Source: Streptomyces rhizosphaerihabitans
Lineage (GTDB): Bacteria > Actinomycetota > Actinomycetes > Streptomycetales > Streptomycetaceae
Direction: 5' to 3'
DNA length: 64,000 nt
NCBI RefSeq assembly: GCF_025399795.1
Contig: NZ_JAODTZ010000001.1
Coordinates: 310,001-374,000, forward strand
Of the stretch, positions 1 through 8,939 are shown piece by piece. Position 1 is the stretch's first letter. The number at the start of each line of letters is the position of its first letter. The position numbers and the translations under genes are program-made. Under the pieces are notes generated by a model. That model did no database searches. It saw only the letters and a list, made by a program, of their open reading frames with translations, and was not told where the DNA came from.

Positions 1-352
1 GGCCGGTGGCACGCGGTTCGTACGTGGGCGGCAGGCAGCCGAGCGCGTCGTAACCGTCGTTGAAGGCGCGCTCGTTGTCGTAGCCGATGGACCACCAGGG
101 GCGGCCCTGTTCGGCCGACTTGGCGATGATCTTGTCGTCGATGTCCGTGACGTTCCTGATGAACGTCACGTCATAGCCGCGGTACTCGAACCAGCGGCGC
201 ATGATGTCGAAGTTGAGGCCCGAGCGGATGTGCCCGATGTGCGGTGCGGCCTGCACGGTCGCGCCACAGAGGTAGATCGAGACGCAACCCGGCATGAGCG
301 GGGTGAAATCACGGATCTGCCGGGCGCTGGTGTCGTACAGGCGAATGGTCAC
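1..352 (-). CDS. cysS: Cysteinyl-tRNA synthetase, N-terminal part (cut by window start)
   Basis: Charges tRNA-Cys with cysteine in the cytoplasm. Translation from a GTG at 352 begins [16 protein letters not shown] and runs through [20 protein letters not shown], the class I synthetase signature region (the HIGH motif, here HIGH). It continues through [16 protein letters not shown], typical of CysRS. Only about 117 residues lie inside the window, so the zinc site and KMSKS loop are not visible. It is transcribed in the same direction as ispD and ispF and lies 341 bp downstream of the ispF stop. Confidence 0.93.
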   Translation of the reverse strand, partial: MTIRLYDTSARQIRDFTPLMPGCVSIYLCGATVQAAPHIGHIRSGLNFDIMRRWFEYRGYDVTFIRNVTDIDDKIIAKSAEQGRPWWSIGYDNERAFNDGYDALGCLPPTYEPRATG

Positions 353-551
353 CACTCCAGGGTAGTGGGCCCCGGGTAGTGCCCCGCGACCCTTCCCTCG
401 CAAGGCCACGTATTCGTGACATACGGGGGACCGCCCGTCCGGTTCACCCCGCCCGCCCCGTCCGGCCCAAGAGGACAAGCCTTTCGGGTGAACACCGGGC
501 GGGCCGGGGAACATCGGGGAATTCAGGGAGCGGGGACGACGGGGACCCGAT

Positions 552-610
552 GGCTCCGGAGGGTCCGGAGGGTCCGGAGGGTCCGGAGGGTCCGGAGGGT
601 CCGGAGGGTC
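552..610. repeat. 9-bp tandem repeat (GGGTCCGGA) between cysS and ispF
   Basis: Six and a half copies of a 9-bp unit, GGGTCCGGA, lie head to tail; the first copy is GGCTCCGGA. Read on the plus strand they would encode a Gly-Pro-Glu repeat, but no plausible gene surrounds them. The rest of the 341-bp gap (353-693) holds only the cysS upstream region and further GC-rich sequence. Confidence 0.9.
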
Positions 611-693
611 GTCCAGGGGTCCCTACGATCCGGAGGGTCCGAGGGGCGGACCCGGGAGTCCGCCCCGGTCTCGGACCTGCCTCGCGGCGGATC

Positions 694-1236
694 TCAGCCC
701 GCCCGGACGACCAGTGCCGTGGCGACCGCCATCAGTCCCTCGTCCCGGCCCGGGAATCCGAGCCCGTCCGTCGTGGCGCCCGACACCGACACCGGTGCCC
801 CCACCGCGTCCGAAAGGATCTTCTGGGCCTCGTCCCGCCGCTTGCCGATCTTCGGGCGGGGCCCGACGACCTGGACCGCGACGTTGCCGACGACGAAGCC
901 TGCCTCGCGGACGATCCGCGCCGCCTCCGTCAGCAGCACGACCCCCGACGCCCCGGACCACTCCGGGCGCCCGGTGCCGAAGTGGGCCCCGAGATCACCG
1001 AGGCCCGCCGCCGAGAAGAGCGCGTTGCACGCGGCGTGCGCGACGACGTCCGCGTCGGAGTGCCCGGCGAGTCCGGGCCCCTCCCCCTCCCATTTCAGGC
1101 CGGCACACCACAGTTCCCGCCCTTCCTCGAAGGCGTGGATGTCGGTGCCGATCCCGACGAGCGGGAGTACGGGAGCCGGACCGCTCCGGGCCGCGGCATC
1201 CTGTCCGGCCGTCCGCTCCGGCGTCTCAGAACCCAT
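694..1236 (-). CDS. ispF: 2-C-methyl-D-erythritol 2,4-cyclodiphosphate synthase
   Basis: Converts CDP-ME-2-phosphate to MEcPP in the non-mevalonate isoprenoid pathway. The 180-residue product carries the family's metal-binding signature GTDIHAF (Asp32, His34), the [10 protein letters not shown] block (His66 region) and the C-terminal ATTDGLGF loop that closes the active site. The N terminus is about 25 residues longer than usual and is Gly/Ala/Pro-rich, so the true start may be slightly downstream. The annotated ATG overlaps the end of ispD by 11 bp, which implies translational coupling with the preceding pathway enzyme. Confidence 0.95.
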   Translation of the reverse strand: MGSETPERTAGQDAAARSGPAPVLPLVGIGTDIHAFEEGRELWCAGLKWEGEGPGLAGHSDADVVAHAACNALFSAAGLGDLGAHFGTGRPEWSGASGVVLLTEAARIVREAGFVVGNVAVQVVGPRPKIGKRRDEAQKILSDAVGAPVSVSGATTDGLGFPGRDEGLMAVATALVVRAG

Positions 1237-1978
1237 CGTTCAGCCTCCGCCGTGCGAGGACCGCCTCCGCCAGCACCAGGTCCAGCGGGCGCGTCACCTT
1301 GAACGCCTCCTCGTGGCCGGGCACGACCACGACCCGCACGCCCAACTGCTCGACCATGCTCGCGTCGTCGGTCACGTTGTCGGTGACGGTCTCGTGGGCC
1401 CGCACGAGCGTCTCGCGGTCGAAGCCCTGGGGCGTCTGCACGGCACGCAGCCGCGCCCGCTCGGGGGTGGCCACGACCGGCTCGGGCTCCCCGGCGACGG
1501 CCGCGGGCTCGACCTCCTTGACGGTGTCGGCGAGCGGCAGCGCCGGTACGACGGCGGGAGCGCCGTCCCGTACGGCCTCGATGACGGCGTCCACGGTGTC
1601 GACGGGGACGAGCGGCCGGGCCGCGTCGTGAACGAGGACGATGTCGATGCCGGGCGGCAGCGCGTCGAGCCCGTACTTCACGGACTCCTGGCGGCTGTCA
1701 CCGCCAGGGACGACCAGGAAGTCGGTGCGGTCGGGCAGCGCGTGCGCGTCGAGCAGCGTCTTCACCTCGGCCGTGCCGTCCGGCGGGGCGACGACGACGA
1801 CCAGGGACACGGCGCGGGACGCGGCCATCGCGCGGACCGCGTGGATGAGCATGGGCGTGCCGTTCAGCGCGCGGAGCGCCTTGGGGGCGCCCGGACCGAG
1901 GCGCACACCTCGTCCGGCGGCCGGAATCACGGCAGCGGTGCGGGCTTCCGGCGGCGAAGGGAGCGAAACGTCAGACAT
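1226..1978 (-). CDS. ispD: 2-C-methyl-D-erythritol 4-phosphate cytidylyltransferase
   Basis: Transfers CMP from CTP to MEP, the step two before IspF. The 250-residue protein begins its nucleotidyltransferase fold with [14 protein letters not shown] (CTP-binding loop). It shows [18 protein letters not shown] and the QTPQGF motif near the C terminus, all diagnostic for IspD. The ATG at 1978 is the first start in frame. ispD and ispF overlap by 11 bp and form a transcription unit running toward cysS. Confidence 0.96.
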   Translation of the reverse strand: MSDVSLPSPPEARTAAVIPAAGRGVRLGPGAPKALRALNGTPMLIHAVRAMAASRAVSLVVVVAPPDGTAEVKTLLDAHALPDRTDFLVVPGGDSRQESVKYGLDALPPGIDIVLVHDAARPLVPVDTVDAVIEAVRDGAPAVVPALPLADTVKEVEPAAVAGEPEPVVATPERARLRAVQTPQGFDRETLVRAHETVTDNVTDDASMVEQLGVRVVVVPGHEEAFKVTRPLDLVLAEAVLARRRLNDGF

Positions 1979-2325
1979 CGGTTCCTGTCAGGTTTGTGTG
2001 CTCGACCGGGATGGGTATGGCCTGGGGGTACCCCCTGCTCGGAGAGCTGGGGGAGCGCCGGGCGCGACGCCTTGACCGGACCCTTCCGTGACATCCGGTC
2101 GAGTCGAGGGCCCGGGTCGGCACTCCAAGTATCGGATACGCCGGTATACCGCGGGAAAGCCGATGCCGGGTGAACGTCCGGTTTTACCGAATGGGCGCGG
2201 GTACGAACATGCCGCAGCGCCCGGCGACAGCAATTGCGTCATCGGGCACCGCGGCATTTCATTGCGCTGCTGCGCAGGCTTGGGCGTACGTCAAGACGAC
2301 CGGCGTCTCGGCGACTGAGCCGGCG
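1979..2325. other. Intergenic region between carD and ispD
   Basis: No gene is supported in these 347 bp. The block near 2125-2170 is less GC-rich than its surroundings and could contain the ispD promoter, but no convincing -35/-10 pair or terminator hairpin was found. Confidence 0.5.
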
Positions 2326-2808
2326 TCAGGACGCGAGAACCTCGTCGAGCAGGGCCTCGGCCTTGTCCTCGTTGGTGTTCTCCGCGAGGGCGAGCTCGCT
2401 CACCAGAATCTGGCGCGCCTTGGCGAGCATGCGCTTCTCACCTGCGGAGAGTCCGCGCTCGCGCTCACGACGCCACAGGTCACGCACGACTTCCGCGACC
2501 TTGATGACATCGCCGGAGGCGAGCTTCTCCAGATTTGCCTTGTAGCGACGCGACCAGTTCGTGGGCTCCTCGGCGTACGGCGCGCGCAGCACCTCGAAGA
2601 CCCGGTCCAGCCCGTCCTGACCGACCACATCACGTACGCCGACGAACTCCGCATTGTCCGCTGGCACACGTACCGTCAGGTCACCCTGGGCGACCTTCAG
2701 CACCAAGTAGGTCTTGTCCACGCCTTTGATCTGGCGAGTTTCGATGGCCTCGATCAGCGCGGCCCCGTGATGGGGATAGACCACGGTGTCGCCAACCTTG
2801 AACGTCAT
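2326..2808 (-). CDS. carD: CarD/CdnL-type RNA polymerase-binding transcription factor
   Basis: Binds the RNA polymerase beta subunit through an N-terminal Tudor-like domain and stabilises open promoter complexes. The 160-residue product starts [17 protein letters not shown], the hallmark of the CarD_CdnL_TRCF domain. It continues with [21 protein letters not shown] strands and ends in the basic helical DNA-contacting domain (around 95-160), including the conserved tryptophan in [15 protein letters not shown]. Length and order match actinobacterial CarD. It is followed by ispD and ispF in the same direction, as in mycobacteria. Confidence 0.95.
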   Translation of the reverse strand: MTFKVGDTVVYPHHGAALIEAIETRQIKGVDKTYLVLKVAQGDLTVRVPADNAEFVGVRDVVGQDGLDRVFEVLRAPYAEEPTNWSRRYKANLEKLASGDVIKVAEVVRDLWRRERERGLSAGEKRMLAKARQILVSELALAENTNEDKAEALLDEVLAS

Positions 2809-3582
2809 GTGACAGGTACCCCTTCCGTGGCTATCCAGAGTAACACGGAAACGGCGTCTTCTGAATGGCGTTTTCGCAGGTCAGGGCATATCTCGGGGCT
2901 TGACAACCGCAACAGGAACGTGCTGCGAGGGGCGAGCGGAAGAGGGTATTCGCAGGTCGGAGCGGCTGTCCATGCGGAGTGAAACGCGTACGTTACAGAC
3001 ACCCGGGACCTGCCACCAGGGTCTGAACATCCTGTTTTGTCCGGCTCCAAGAGCGCGACTTCCGCTACTCCGTTCGATGGGCGGAGCCGAGTACGAGACG
3101 AATCCGGAATTGATCAAGGCGCTCGATGATCACCTGCTCATCGACCCTCGATGACCCCCGTGATCCATTTCCCGGAGAACAGGGCATTCATTCCACGAAA
3201 TGCGCAAGCCTAAGTCGGCGAACTTATGTGAATGGCGGACGAGCGCGCGATCAAAGTAGCCGACGCGCCGCAGGAGCGGAGTGTGAACAGTGGGGCGCAC
3301 ACCCGGCGCAACGGAGCCCGTGGGCGCATGCCCCGCGGACCCCTCCGCCCCGGCGCCGCCCTACCGGGAGCCCGCCCTGCCCGGAACCCGCTCCACCCGG
3401 AGGGCGCCCCACCCGGAGCGAGCCCCCGTTTTCCCCTCGGGCAGGCAAAGTCGGCGGCTTGGGGAGGGTCGGGTGCGGTCGCGCGGGAACGGATCGGTAA
3501 CCTAAGGCCGCTGACAGACCCTTAGGGCGGCTTTAGACAGAGGTCGCCCTGCTTCGCCCACGTTCAAGGAGTTGCCGCCGCC
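2809..3582. other. Long intergenic region between carD and the lipoprotein gene
   Basis: These 774 bp separate two divergent genes and should contain both promoters. Several open frames exist here, but none has a ribosome-binding site plus recognisable composition, so none is called. A TTGACA lies at about 2899-2904 without a clear -10. An inverted repeat near 3501-3526 is listed separately. Confidence 0.5.
3501..3526. promoter_or_regulatory. Inverted repeat upstream of the lipoprotein gene
   Basis: CCTAAGG (3501-3507) and CCTTAGG (3520-3526) form a perfect 7-bp inverted repeat with a 12-bp spacer, about 57 bp before the GTG start at 3583. It could be an operator or a weak hairpin. No regulator is implied by sequence alone. 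Confidence 0.35.
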
Positions 3583-4263
3583 GTGAGCAGCAGCCTTCGA
3601 CGCGGCACTCTCGCCGCCGCCGTCATCGCGTTCTCGATCGCCTCACTCGCCGCGTGCGGTGCCGGCAGCAACGCCCAGACGTTGGAGGTCAAGCCGGACA
3701 ACGCGGCCACCTCCGTGGGCGACATCAAGGTCCAGAACGCGCTCGTCATCACCCAGCCCGACGTGAAGGCCACCGGTCCGGCGGTGATCTCCGCGACGCT
3801 GTTCAACAACGGCACCAGCGCGCAGACCCTGGACTCCATCAGCGTCGAAGGCGAGGGCACCGCCCAGATCACGCCCGTCGGCGGCAAGGGCAAGCTGACC
3901 GTCCCGGCCGGCGGCTCGATCGTCATCGGCGGCAAGGGCAACGCCTCCGCGGCGCTGTCCAGCCCCTCCCGGACCGTCCTGAACGGCAGCGTCCAGAAGG
4001 TCACCTTCGCCTTCAGCGAGACCGGTGCCGTGAGCCTGAGCGCCTTTGTCGTCCCGGCCGAGAGCTACTTCTCCAAGTGGGGTCCGAGCGACATCCCGGC
4101 GGCGCCCACCGCTTCCGCCGCCCCTGCCTCCCCGGCCGCCCCGCCGTCCGGTTCGGCCACGGGCTCCCCGGCCGCGTCCGCGTCGGGCCAGCCGGGCAAC
4201 ACCGCGTCGTCGAGCGCGTCGGGCACCACCACGGCCACCGCATCGGCGTCCGCCTCCCAGTGA
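3583..4263 (+). CDS. Secreted lipoprotein (DUF461/PCuAC-like family)
   Basis: A 226-residue exported protein. The N terminus has a short basic region, a hydrophobic stretch and the lipobox LAAC with the acylated cysteine at residue 25, so it should be anchored to the outer face of the membrane. A beta-rich domain follows (about 30-175: repeated Val/Thr strands, GGKGKLTVPAGGSIVIGGKG). The tail after about 180 is low-complexity Ala/Ser/Thr/Pro. The fold pattern resembles DUF461 proteins, sometimes annotated as copper chaperones, but I see no Met/His copper-binding motif, so I do not assign metal binding. The GTG start follows AAGGAG at a normal distance. It stands alone and ends before a strong hairpin. 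Confidence 0.8.
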   Translation: MSSSLRRGTLAAAVIAFSIASLAACGAGSNAQTLEVKPDNAATSVGDIKVQNALVITQPDVKATGPAVISATLFNNGTSAQTLDSISVEGEGTAQITPVGGKGKLTVPAGGSIVIGGKGNASAALSSPSRTVLNGSVQKVTFAFSETGAVSLSAFVVPAESYFSKWGPSDIPAAPTASAAPASPAAPPSGSATGSPAASASGQPGNTASSSASGTTTATASASASQ

Positions 4264-4368
4264 GGTGACGCCCGCCGGCCGCGGGCAGGCTCGCCCACGG
4301 CCCGTAACCGGGCCGGTACGCGGCCTGTACGTGGTCCATAGGCGGGCCCGTACGCGCCACAGCAGTCC

Positions 4369-4418
4369 GTACGACGAAGGGCGGGACCCCTCTCCAGGGG
4401 TCCCGCCCTTCGTCGTAC
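4369..4418. terminator. Strong bidirectional terminator hairpin
   Basis: The arms 4369-4390 and 4397-4418 are perfectly complementary over 22 bp, with a 6-nt loop. The hairpin sits between the convergent ends of the lipoprotein gene (stop 4263) and phoP (stop 4473), so it can serve both. Confidence 0.9.
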
Positions 4419-4472
4419 TCCCGCGTCGTGCTCTACGCCGTACTCCCGCACGGGCGTGGAGGTGGGGCCGGT

Positions 4473-5153
4473 TTACGGCTCGAACTTGTAGCCGAGACCG
4501 CGCACCGTCACCAGGTACCGGGGCGCGCCCGGGTCCGGCTCGATCTTCGCGCGCAGGCGCTTGACGTGGACGTCGAGGGTCTTGGTGTCACCGACGTAGT
4601 CGGCGCCCCAGACCCGGTCGATGAGCTGCATCCGGGTCAGCACGCGGCCCGCGTTGCGCAGCAGCATCTCCAGGAGGTCGAACTCCTTCAGCGGGAGGTC
4701 GACCTTGCCGCCGGAGACGGTGACCACGTGTCGGTCGACGTCCATCCGGACAGGACCGGCCTCGAGGGCGGCCGGAGCCACCTCCTCCGGCTCCCCGCGG
4801 CGGCGCAGGACGGCCCGGATACGGGCGACCAGCTCCCGGGAGGAGAAGGGCTTGGTGACATAGTCGTCGGCTCCTATTTCGAGCCCGACCACCTTGTCGA
4901 TCTCGCTGTCCTTGGCGGTGACCATGATCACCGGAACGTTGGAGCGGCCACGCAGCTGGCGGCAGACCTCGGTGCCGGGCAGCCCCGGCAGCATCAGGTC
5001 GAGGAGAACGAGGTCGGCGCCGTTGCGCTCGAACTCGTCGAGTCCGTCGGGCCCGGTGGTCGCGATGGCGACCTCGAAGCCCTCCTTGCGGAGCATGTAC
5101 GACAGGGCGTCGGAGAAGGACTCCTCGTCCTCGACGACGAGCACACGGGTCAC
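4473..5153 (-). CDS. phoP: Phosphate-response regulator PhoP
   Basis: OmpR/PhoB-type response regulator of the Pho regulon. Receiver domain 1-120 has the acidic pocket EDE near residue 8-10, the phospho-acceptor Asp52 in VLLDLMLPG, and Lys in VTAKDSE. The C-terminal winged helix (about 130-226) has LTRMQLIDRVWG and the terminal VRGLGYKFEP. Length 226 equals known Streptomyces PhoP. Its start overlaps the phoR stop by 4 bp, so the pair is translationally coupled. Known role in Streptomyces: activates phosphate scavenging and represses antibiotic production and nitrogen genes when phosphate is low. Confidence 0.97.
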   Translation of the reverse strand: MTRVLVVEDEESFSDALSYMLRKEGFEVAIATTGPDGLDEFERNGADLVLLDLMLPGLPGTEVCRQLRGRSNVPVIMVTAKDSEIDKVVGLEIGADDYVTKPFSSRELVARIRAVLRRRGEPEEVAPAALEAGPVRMDVDRHVVTVSGGKVDLPLKEFDLLEMLLRNAGRVLTRMQLIDRVWGADYVGDTKTLDVHVKRLRAKIEPDPGAPRYLVTVRGLGYKFEP

Positions 5154-6433
5154 GGAAGGACCTCCGGGGCAGGAAGCGGTTCATACGGGGATGTGACGGT
5201 GGTCGTCCCGTCGGGCTGCCCGTTCTCGTCCTCTTCGTCGAGTCCGGGCATGTGGTGGTGGTGATCGGTCACGCGCTCGCGGGCCGCGGTCGCCTCCGGC
5301 AGCCGCAGGGTGAACGTGGAGCCCTGACCCTCGGAGCTCCACACCGTGACCTCCCCGCCGTGCGAGGCGGCCACGTGCTTGACGATCGCCAGCCCGAGGC
5401 CTGTACCGCCGGTGGCGCGGGAGCGGGCCGGATCGACACGGTAGAAGCGCTCGAAGACGCGCTCCTTGTCCTTGTCCGAGATGCCGATGCCCTGGTCGGT
5501 CACGGCGATCTCGATGTGTTCCCCGCCGGGTGCCGTCACCCGGCGGGCGGCTATCCCGACGCGGGTGCGGGCGGGCGAGTAGTTGACGGCGTTCTCGACG
5601 AGGTTGCCGAGGGCTGCGGCGAGCTGGCCCCGGTTCCCCCACAGGCTCAGGTCGGCGGTGCCGCCCGCGGCCATGGTGATCTGCTTCGTGCCGGCCTGGT
5701 GGCGGCAGCGGTCGATCGCCTCGGCGACCAGTTCGTCGACACGGACCGGCTCCGCGTCCTCCAGGGGATCGTCGTTCTGCACCCTCGACAGGTCGATGAG
5801 CTCCTGGACGAGGTTGGTGAGCCGGGTGGCCTCTATCTGCATGCGCCCGGCGAAGCGCTCGACGGCCTCCGGGTCGTCCGAGGCGTCCATGACGGCCTCG
5901 GAGAGCAGGGAGAGCGCTCCGACGGGAGTCTTGAGCTCATGGCTCACGTTCGCGACGAAGTCCCGCCGTACGGCTTCGATACGGCGTGCCTCCGTCAGGT
6001 CCTCCACGAGAAGGAGGACGAGTCGCGATCCGAGGGGAGCCACGCGCGCCGAAACGGCGAGGGCCTCACCCCTCCCCGTGCCCCTTCTCGGCAGGTCCAG
6101 CTCCACCTGACGTATCTCCCCGTCACGACGGGTGTCACGCGCCATGTGGAGCATCGGTTCGACGGCCAGTTTGCCGCCGCGCACCAGCCCGAGGGCGTAC
6201 GCCGCCGAACTGGCCTTGACCACGGCGTCCGCTTCGTCGAGTACGACCGCCGAGGACCTGAGCACCGACAGCACGGTGTCGACACCGGGCGGAAGCACCG
6301 CGTCCGTGTGCAGAGAAGTGCGTGTCGGGCGTTTCTGGTCGCGCTCGCTCCAGCGGAACGCCAGCATGGCGATGACACCGGTAAGTACTCCGGCGATCGC
6401 TGCCGCTGCGGCGACCGCCGCGTTCACGTCCAT
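5150..6433 (-). CDS. phoR: Phosphate sensor histidine kinase PhoR
   Basis: Membrane sensor kinase partner of PhoP, 427 residues. A single transmembrane helix lies at about 5-27 (Ala/Val-rich), followed by a cytoplasmic PAS-like region (about 45-145), the HisKA dimerisation helix with the phospho-acceptor His165 in ANVSHELKTP, and an ATPase domain containing DQGIGISDKDKERVFERFYR and GTGLGLAIVKHV. The Pro/Glu/Asp-rich tail after the ATPase is variable in this family. One helix instead of two, with no periplasmic sensor domain, is normal for actinobacterial PhoR. It is divergent from phoU, with a PHO-box-like element in the 243-bp spacer. Confidence 0.97.
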   Translation of the reverse strand: MDVNAAVAAAAAIAGVLTGVIAMLAFRWSERDQKRPTRTSLHTDAVLPPGVDTVLSVLRSSAVVLDEADAVVKASSAAYALGLVRGGKLAVEPMLHMARDTRRDGEIRQVELDLPRRGTGRGEALAVSARVAPLGSRLVLLLVEDLTEARRIEAVRRDFVANVSHELKTPVGALSLLSEAVMDASDDPEAVERFAGRMQIEATRLTNLVQELIDLSRVQNDDPLEDAEPVRVDELVAEAIDRCRHQAGTKQITMAAGGTADLSLWGNRGQLAAALGNLVENAVNYSPARTRVGIAARRVTAPGGEHIEIAVTDQGIGISDKDKERVFERFYRVDPARSRATGGTGLGLAIVKHVAASHGGEVTVWSSEGQGSTFTLRLPEATAARERVTDHHHHMPGLDEEDENGQPDGTTTVTSPYEPLPAPEVLP

Positions 6434-6506
6434 GCACCCAGGTTAGGCATGCCGTCGCTCCTGGCCACAGCCATCCGAGTGCGAGCTCGAACACTCGTCG
6501 CCCAGA

Positions 6507-6540
6507 GTTCACCCAGGAGCCAGTGTTGATTCACTTGAGG
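6507..6540 (+). promoter_or_regulatory. PHO box between phoR and phoU
   Basis: GTTCACCC at 6507 and ATTCACTT at 6529 are exactly 22 bp apart. With the degenerate middle unit at 6518 they form three 11-bp direct repeat units, the established arrangement of PhoP sites in Streptomyces. The position in the phoRP/phoU divergent promoter fits autoregulation and PhoP control of phoU. Confidence 0.8.
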
Positions 6541-6676
6541 TGCCGGAAACGGACGCGTACGGGTCCGAACGTGGGAGCGTGGGGTTCTCGGGTCCCTCCG
6601 GTGGCCGAGCGGCGACCGGAACAGCGCGGTCCCGGACCCCGGACCCCCAAAGCTGACGTACGAGAGGGACTACCAC

Positions 6677-7366
6677 ATGCGTGACGCGTATCACGAGGAA
6701 CTTGACTCGATCGGCGACGGCCTGGTCGAGATGGCCCGGCTCGTCGGGTCGGCGATCGGGCGCGCCACGACGGCCATCCTCGACTCCGATCTGAAGCTGG
6801 CCGAGAGCGTGATCGCCGCCGACCAGAAGGTCGACGATCTTCAGCACGAGCTGGAGGCCCGCGCGATAGCCCTGCTGGCGCGCCAGCAGCCGGTGGCGAC
6901 GGATCTCCGTATCGTCGTCACCTCGCTGCGGATGTCGGCCGACCTGGAGCGCTCCGGCGACCTGGCCCAGCACGTGGCCAAGCTGGCCCGGCTGCGCTTC
7001 CCCGACCGCGCCATCCCGCACGACCTGCACGCCACGATCCTGGAGATGGGCCAGCTCGCCCAGCGCCTGATGGCCAAGGCCGCCGAGGTCATCATCACCA
7101 AGGACGTCGACCTGGCGATGCAGCTGGAGCAGGACGACGACGAGATGGACCTCCTGCACCGCACGCTCTTCCAGCACCTGCTGGACGACAAGTGGCAGCA
7201 CGGCATCGAGACCGCCGTCGACGTCACCCTCCTCGGCCGCTACTACGAGCGCTTCGCCGACCACGCCGTCTCGGTCGCCAAGCGCGTGGTCTACCTGGTC
7301 ACCGGCGAACACGCCGACGAACTCCAGCCGGACATCCAGCCGGCCACGGGGGTGGAGGGCGCATAG
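6677..7366 (+). CDS. phoU: Phosphate-signalling protein PhoU
   Basis: Negative modulator of PhoR signalling and phosphate uptake. The 229-residue all-helical protein starts MRDAYHEELDSIGDGLVEMA and contains two PhoU repeats (about 5-95 and 110-205). The conserved metal-cluster motif segments are LRIVVTSLRMSADLERSGDLAQHV and YYERFADHAVSVAKRVVYLVTG. It is divergent from phoRP. Streptomyces phoU is reported to be PhoP-dependent, which the PHO box supports. Confidence 0.96.
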   Translation: MRDAYHEELDSIGDGLVEMARLVGSAIGRATTAILDSDLKLAESVIAADQKVDDLQHELEARAIALLARQQPVATDLRIVVTSLRMSADLERSGDLAQHVAKLARLRFPDRAIPHDLHATILEMGQLAQRLMAKAAEVIITKDVDLAMQLEQDDDEMDLLHRTLFQHLLDDKWQHGIETAVDVTLLGRYYERFADHAVSVAKRVVYLVTGEHADELQPDIQPATGVEGA

Positions 7367-7377
7367 CCCTCTCCGAC

Positions 7378-7610
7378 CGGACCAGTGCTACGAGCCCGAC
7401 TCTCGCCGGACGGACCGGGGCTACGAGCTTGACTCCCCCGGGCGAAGCCTGGGCCTCCTGACAGGCCCGGCTCCGCCCGGGCGGGACCAGGGCCACGAGC
7501 AGCCTGACTCCTCCGGGCGGGGCCAAGGCCTCCCGGCGGACCCGGTCTCCCAGACGGACCAGGGCTACGAGCATGCCTTCCCGGGACGGGCCGAGGCTTC
7601 CTGACGGGAC
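7378..7610. repeat. Degenerate repeats between phoU and the metallothionein-like gene
   Basis: Variants of GGACCAGGGCTACGAGC recur near 7379, 7412, 7482 and 7556, most followed by GACTC and a CCGGGCG stretch. Spacing is irregular (33-75 bp). This fills most of the 551-bp gap 7367-7917. The segment 7650-7917 has no visible motif apart from the ribosome-binding site of the next gene. Confidence 0.6.
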
Positions 7611-7917
7611 CGGCTCTCCCAGACGGGCCAGGGGTTACGGCCGGCCCACCTCTCCCCGGCGGGCGCAGCTCTCTCCGGACACACGGAGCCTGCGGGCCCA
7701 GCCGTTCCCGGTCGGGGACGGCTGGGCCCAGCGCTTTCCCCCGCGGGAGCGGCGGGCGCGCCCTGATCCTGGCCCGCCCCGCGTGGGATTCACGCCGCGG
7801 GCGCGTGAGACGCCTCAGTGCGCCGTTGATGCGCCCGCCCTACTGGGCATGAGATGGGCGACAGGGGCTGTGCGGCGCGGTGTGCGTCGGACGCCTCCGT
7901 GCCTGAAGGAGGGACCC

Positions 7918-8070
7918 ATGGCCGAATCCCCCAGCACGCCCGACCCGACCCAGGACCGCGACACCCAACAGCCCGCCGAGATCAAAAGTCTCCCTTTGTT
8001 CGGCGCTTGCGGCTGCGGCTCCGGCTGCGGCTGCGGCTGCCAGTCCGGCAATCCCTGCCAGTGCGGCTGA
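7918..8070 (+). CDS. mtpA: Small Cys-rich metallothionein-like protein
   Basis: A 50-residue peptide preceded by GGAGGG at ideal spacing. The first 30 residues are polar and Pro/Thr/Asp-rich. The last 20 contain seven cysteines in alternating Cys-Gly and Cys-X-Cys order (CGCGSGCGCGCQ), a probable metal-binding tail. In S. coelicolor the corresponding gene beside phoU was named mtpA for a putative metallothionein and linked to the Pho regulon; that symbol is applied from memory and position. A perfect terminator follows 18 bp downstream. Metal identity cannot be read from sequence. Confidence 0.8.
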   Translation: MAESPSTPDPTQDRDTQQPAEIKSLPLFGACGCGSGCGCGCQSGNPCQCG

Positions 8071-8087
8071 TCGCATACGCACGTCCA

Positions 8088-8118
8088 GAAGGGCCCCGTC
8101 GCCGTGACGGGGCCCTTC
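8088..8118 (+). terminator. Terminator after the metallothionein-like gene
   Basis: A 13-bp perfect stem (8088-8100 with 8106-8118) and a 5-nt loop directly after the stop codon. It also lies at the 3' side of the convergent secreted-protein gene. Confidence 0.85.
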
Positions 8119-8161
8119 GCCCTTGACGGGTGCGGGTCCGGGGCGCGTCCCGGACCCGCAT

Positions 8162-8926
8162 CTAGCCGAGGGCGACGCTGTCGCCCAGGGCGGTCGCGCC
8201 GCTGGTGGTGCCGGTGCCGCCGAACGTCCAGCGCCAGGTGCCGGCCGAGTTCGCGGTGACCGTCGTCCTGAGCTTGCCGCTGCTGTCGGTGGTCACGGTC
8301 TTGACCGTGGTGTACGTCGAGGAGCCGGACTTCTTGAACCGGAGCGCCACCCGCTGGCCGCCGTACCCCGCGTACACGTTGGTGTCCCAGTTCGCCCGGG
8401 TCAGCGTCCCGGTGACGGTGAGGGTGCGGCCTTTGACGACGGGCTCGGGCGAGGCCTGTGTGGTCGCCAACTGGGCGTATCGCCTGATCTTGACCGGAGC
8501 ACTGGTATTGAGGGTGAAGAAGTCCTGATCCACAGCGGCGGCTTCCGCGGTGAAGTGCCAGGTGCCGGCAGAGCTGCTCTTGAGGTCATAGTTGGTGCCG
8601 CGTGGGTTCAGGCTGTACTTGTAGACGCACTTCCTGGTCGTCGACGAGGGCCTCGTGCAGCTGGCGGAGCCGGCGAAGATGACCCGGTTGTCGGGGCTCA
8701 CCAGCTTGGCGCCGTAGATTTCCTTGATCCCGGACCCGTCCTTGGCGGTGGCCGTGACCGTCAGCGTCTGTGTCGTGCTGACGCCGACGTTGACGGTGGT
8801 CTTGCTGAAGGCCACCGAGGTGAAGACGGTGTCGCCCTTCCTCGTGTCCGCGTGCGCCGCGGGTGTCAGGAACGACAGCAGGGCGAACGTGCCGACGGTG
8901 GCGGCCGCTGCAGTACGTATGCGCAT
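8162..8926 (-). CDS. Secreted protein with Ig-like/beta-sandwich repeats
   Basis: A 254-residue exported protein. The ATG at 8926 gives MRIRTAAAATVGTFALLSF followed by AAHADT, a standard Sec signal peptide with cleavage after AHA. Upstream in-frame ATGs would place the signal internally, so this start was chosen. Two beta-sandwich segments are visible: about 30-140 with a TTQTLTVTATAKDGSG strand, and 160-254 with GRTLTVTGTLTRANWD, then YAGYGGQRVALRFKKSGSST and a TWRWTFGG ending, as in cell-surface Ig-like folds. A decayed relative lies immediately upstream. Function unknown. Confidence 0.78.
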   Translation of the reverse strand: MRIRTAAAATVGTFALLSFLTPAAHADTRKGDTVFTSVAFSKTTVNVGVSTTQTLTVTATAKDGSGIKEIYGAKLVSPDNRVIFAGSASCTRPSSTTRKCVYKYSLNPRGTNYDLKSSSAGTWHFTAEAAAVDQDFFTLNTSAPVKIRRYAQLATTQASPEPVVKGRTLTVTGTLTRANWDTNVYAGYGGQRVALRFKKSGSSTYTTVKTVTTDSSGKLRTTVTANSAGTWRWTFGGTGTTSGATALGDSVALG

Positions 8927-8939
8927 TTCTCTCCAGAAA

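Noticed and set aside
552..610. Collagen-like gene from the Gly-Pro-Glu repeat
   Set aside because: No start, signal or continuing composition around the 59-bp tract, which lies in the gap between two convincing minus-strand genes.
2900..3525. Small plus-strand open frames in the carD-lipoprotein gap
   Set aside because: No ribosome-binding site, no codon bias, no recognisable product.
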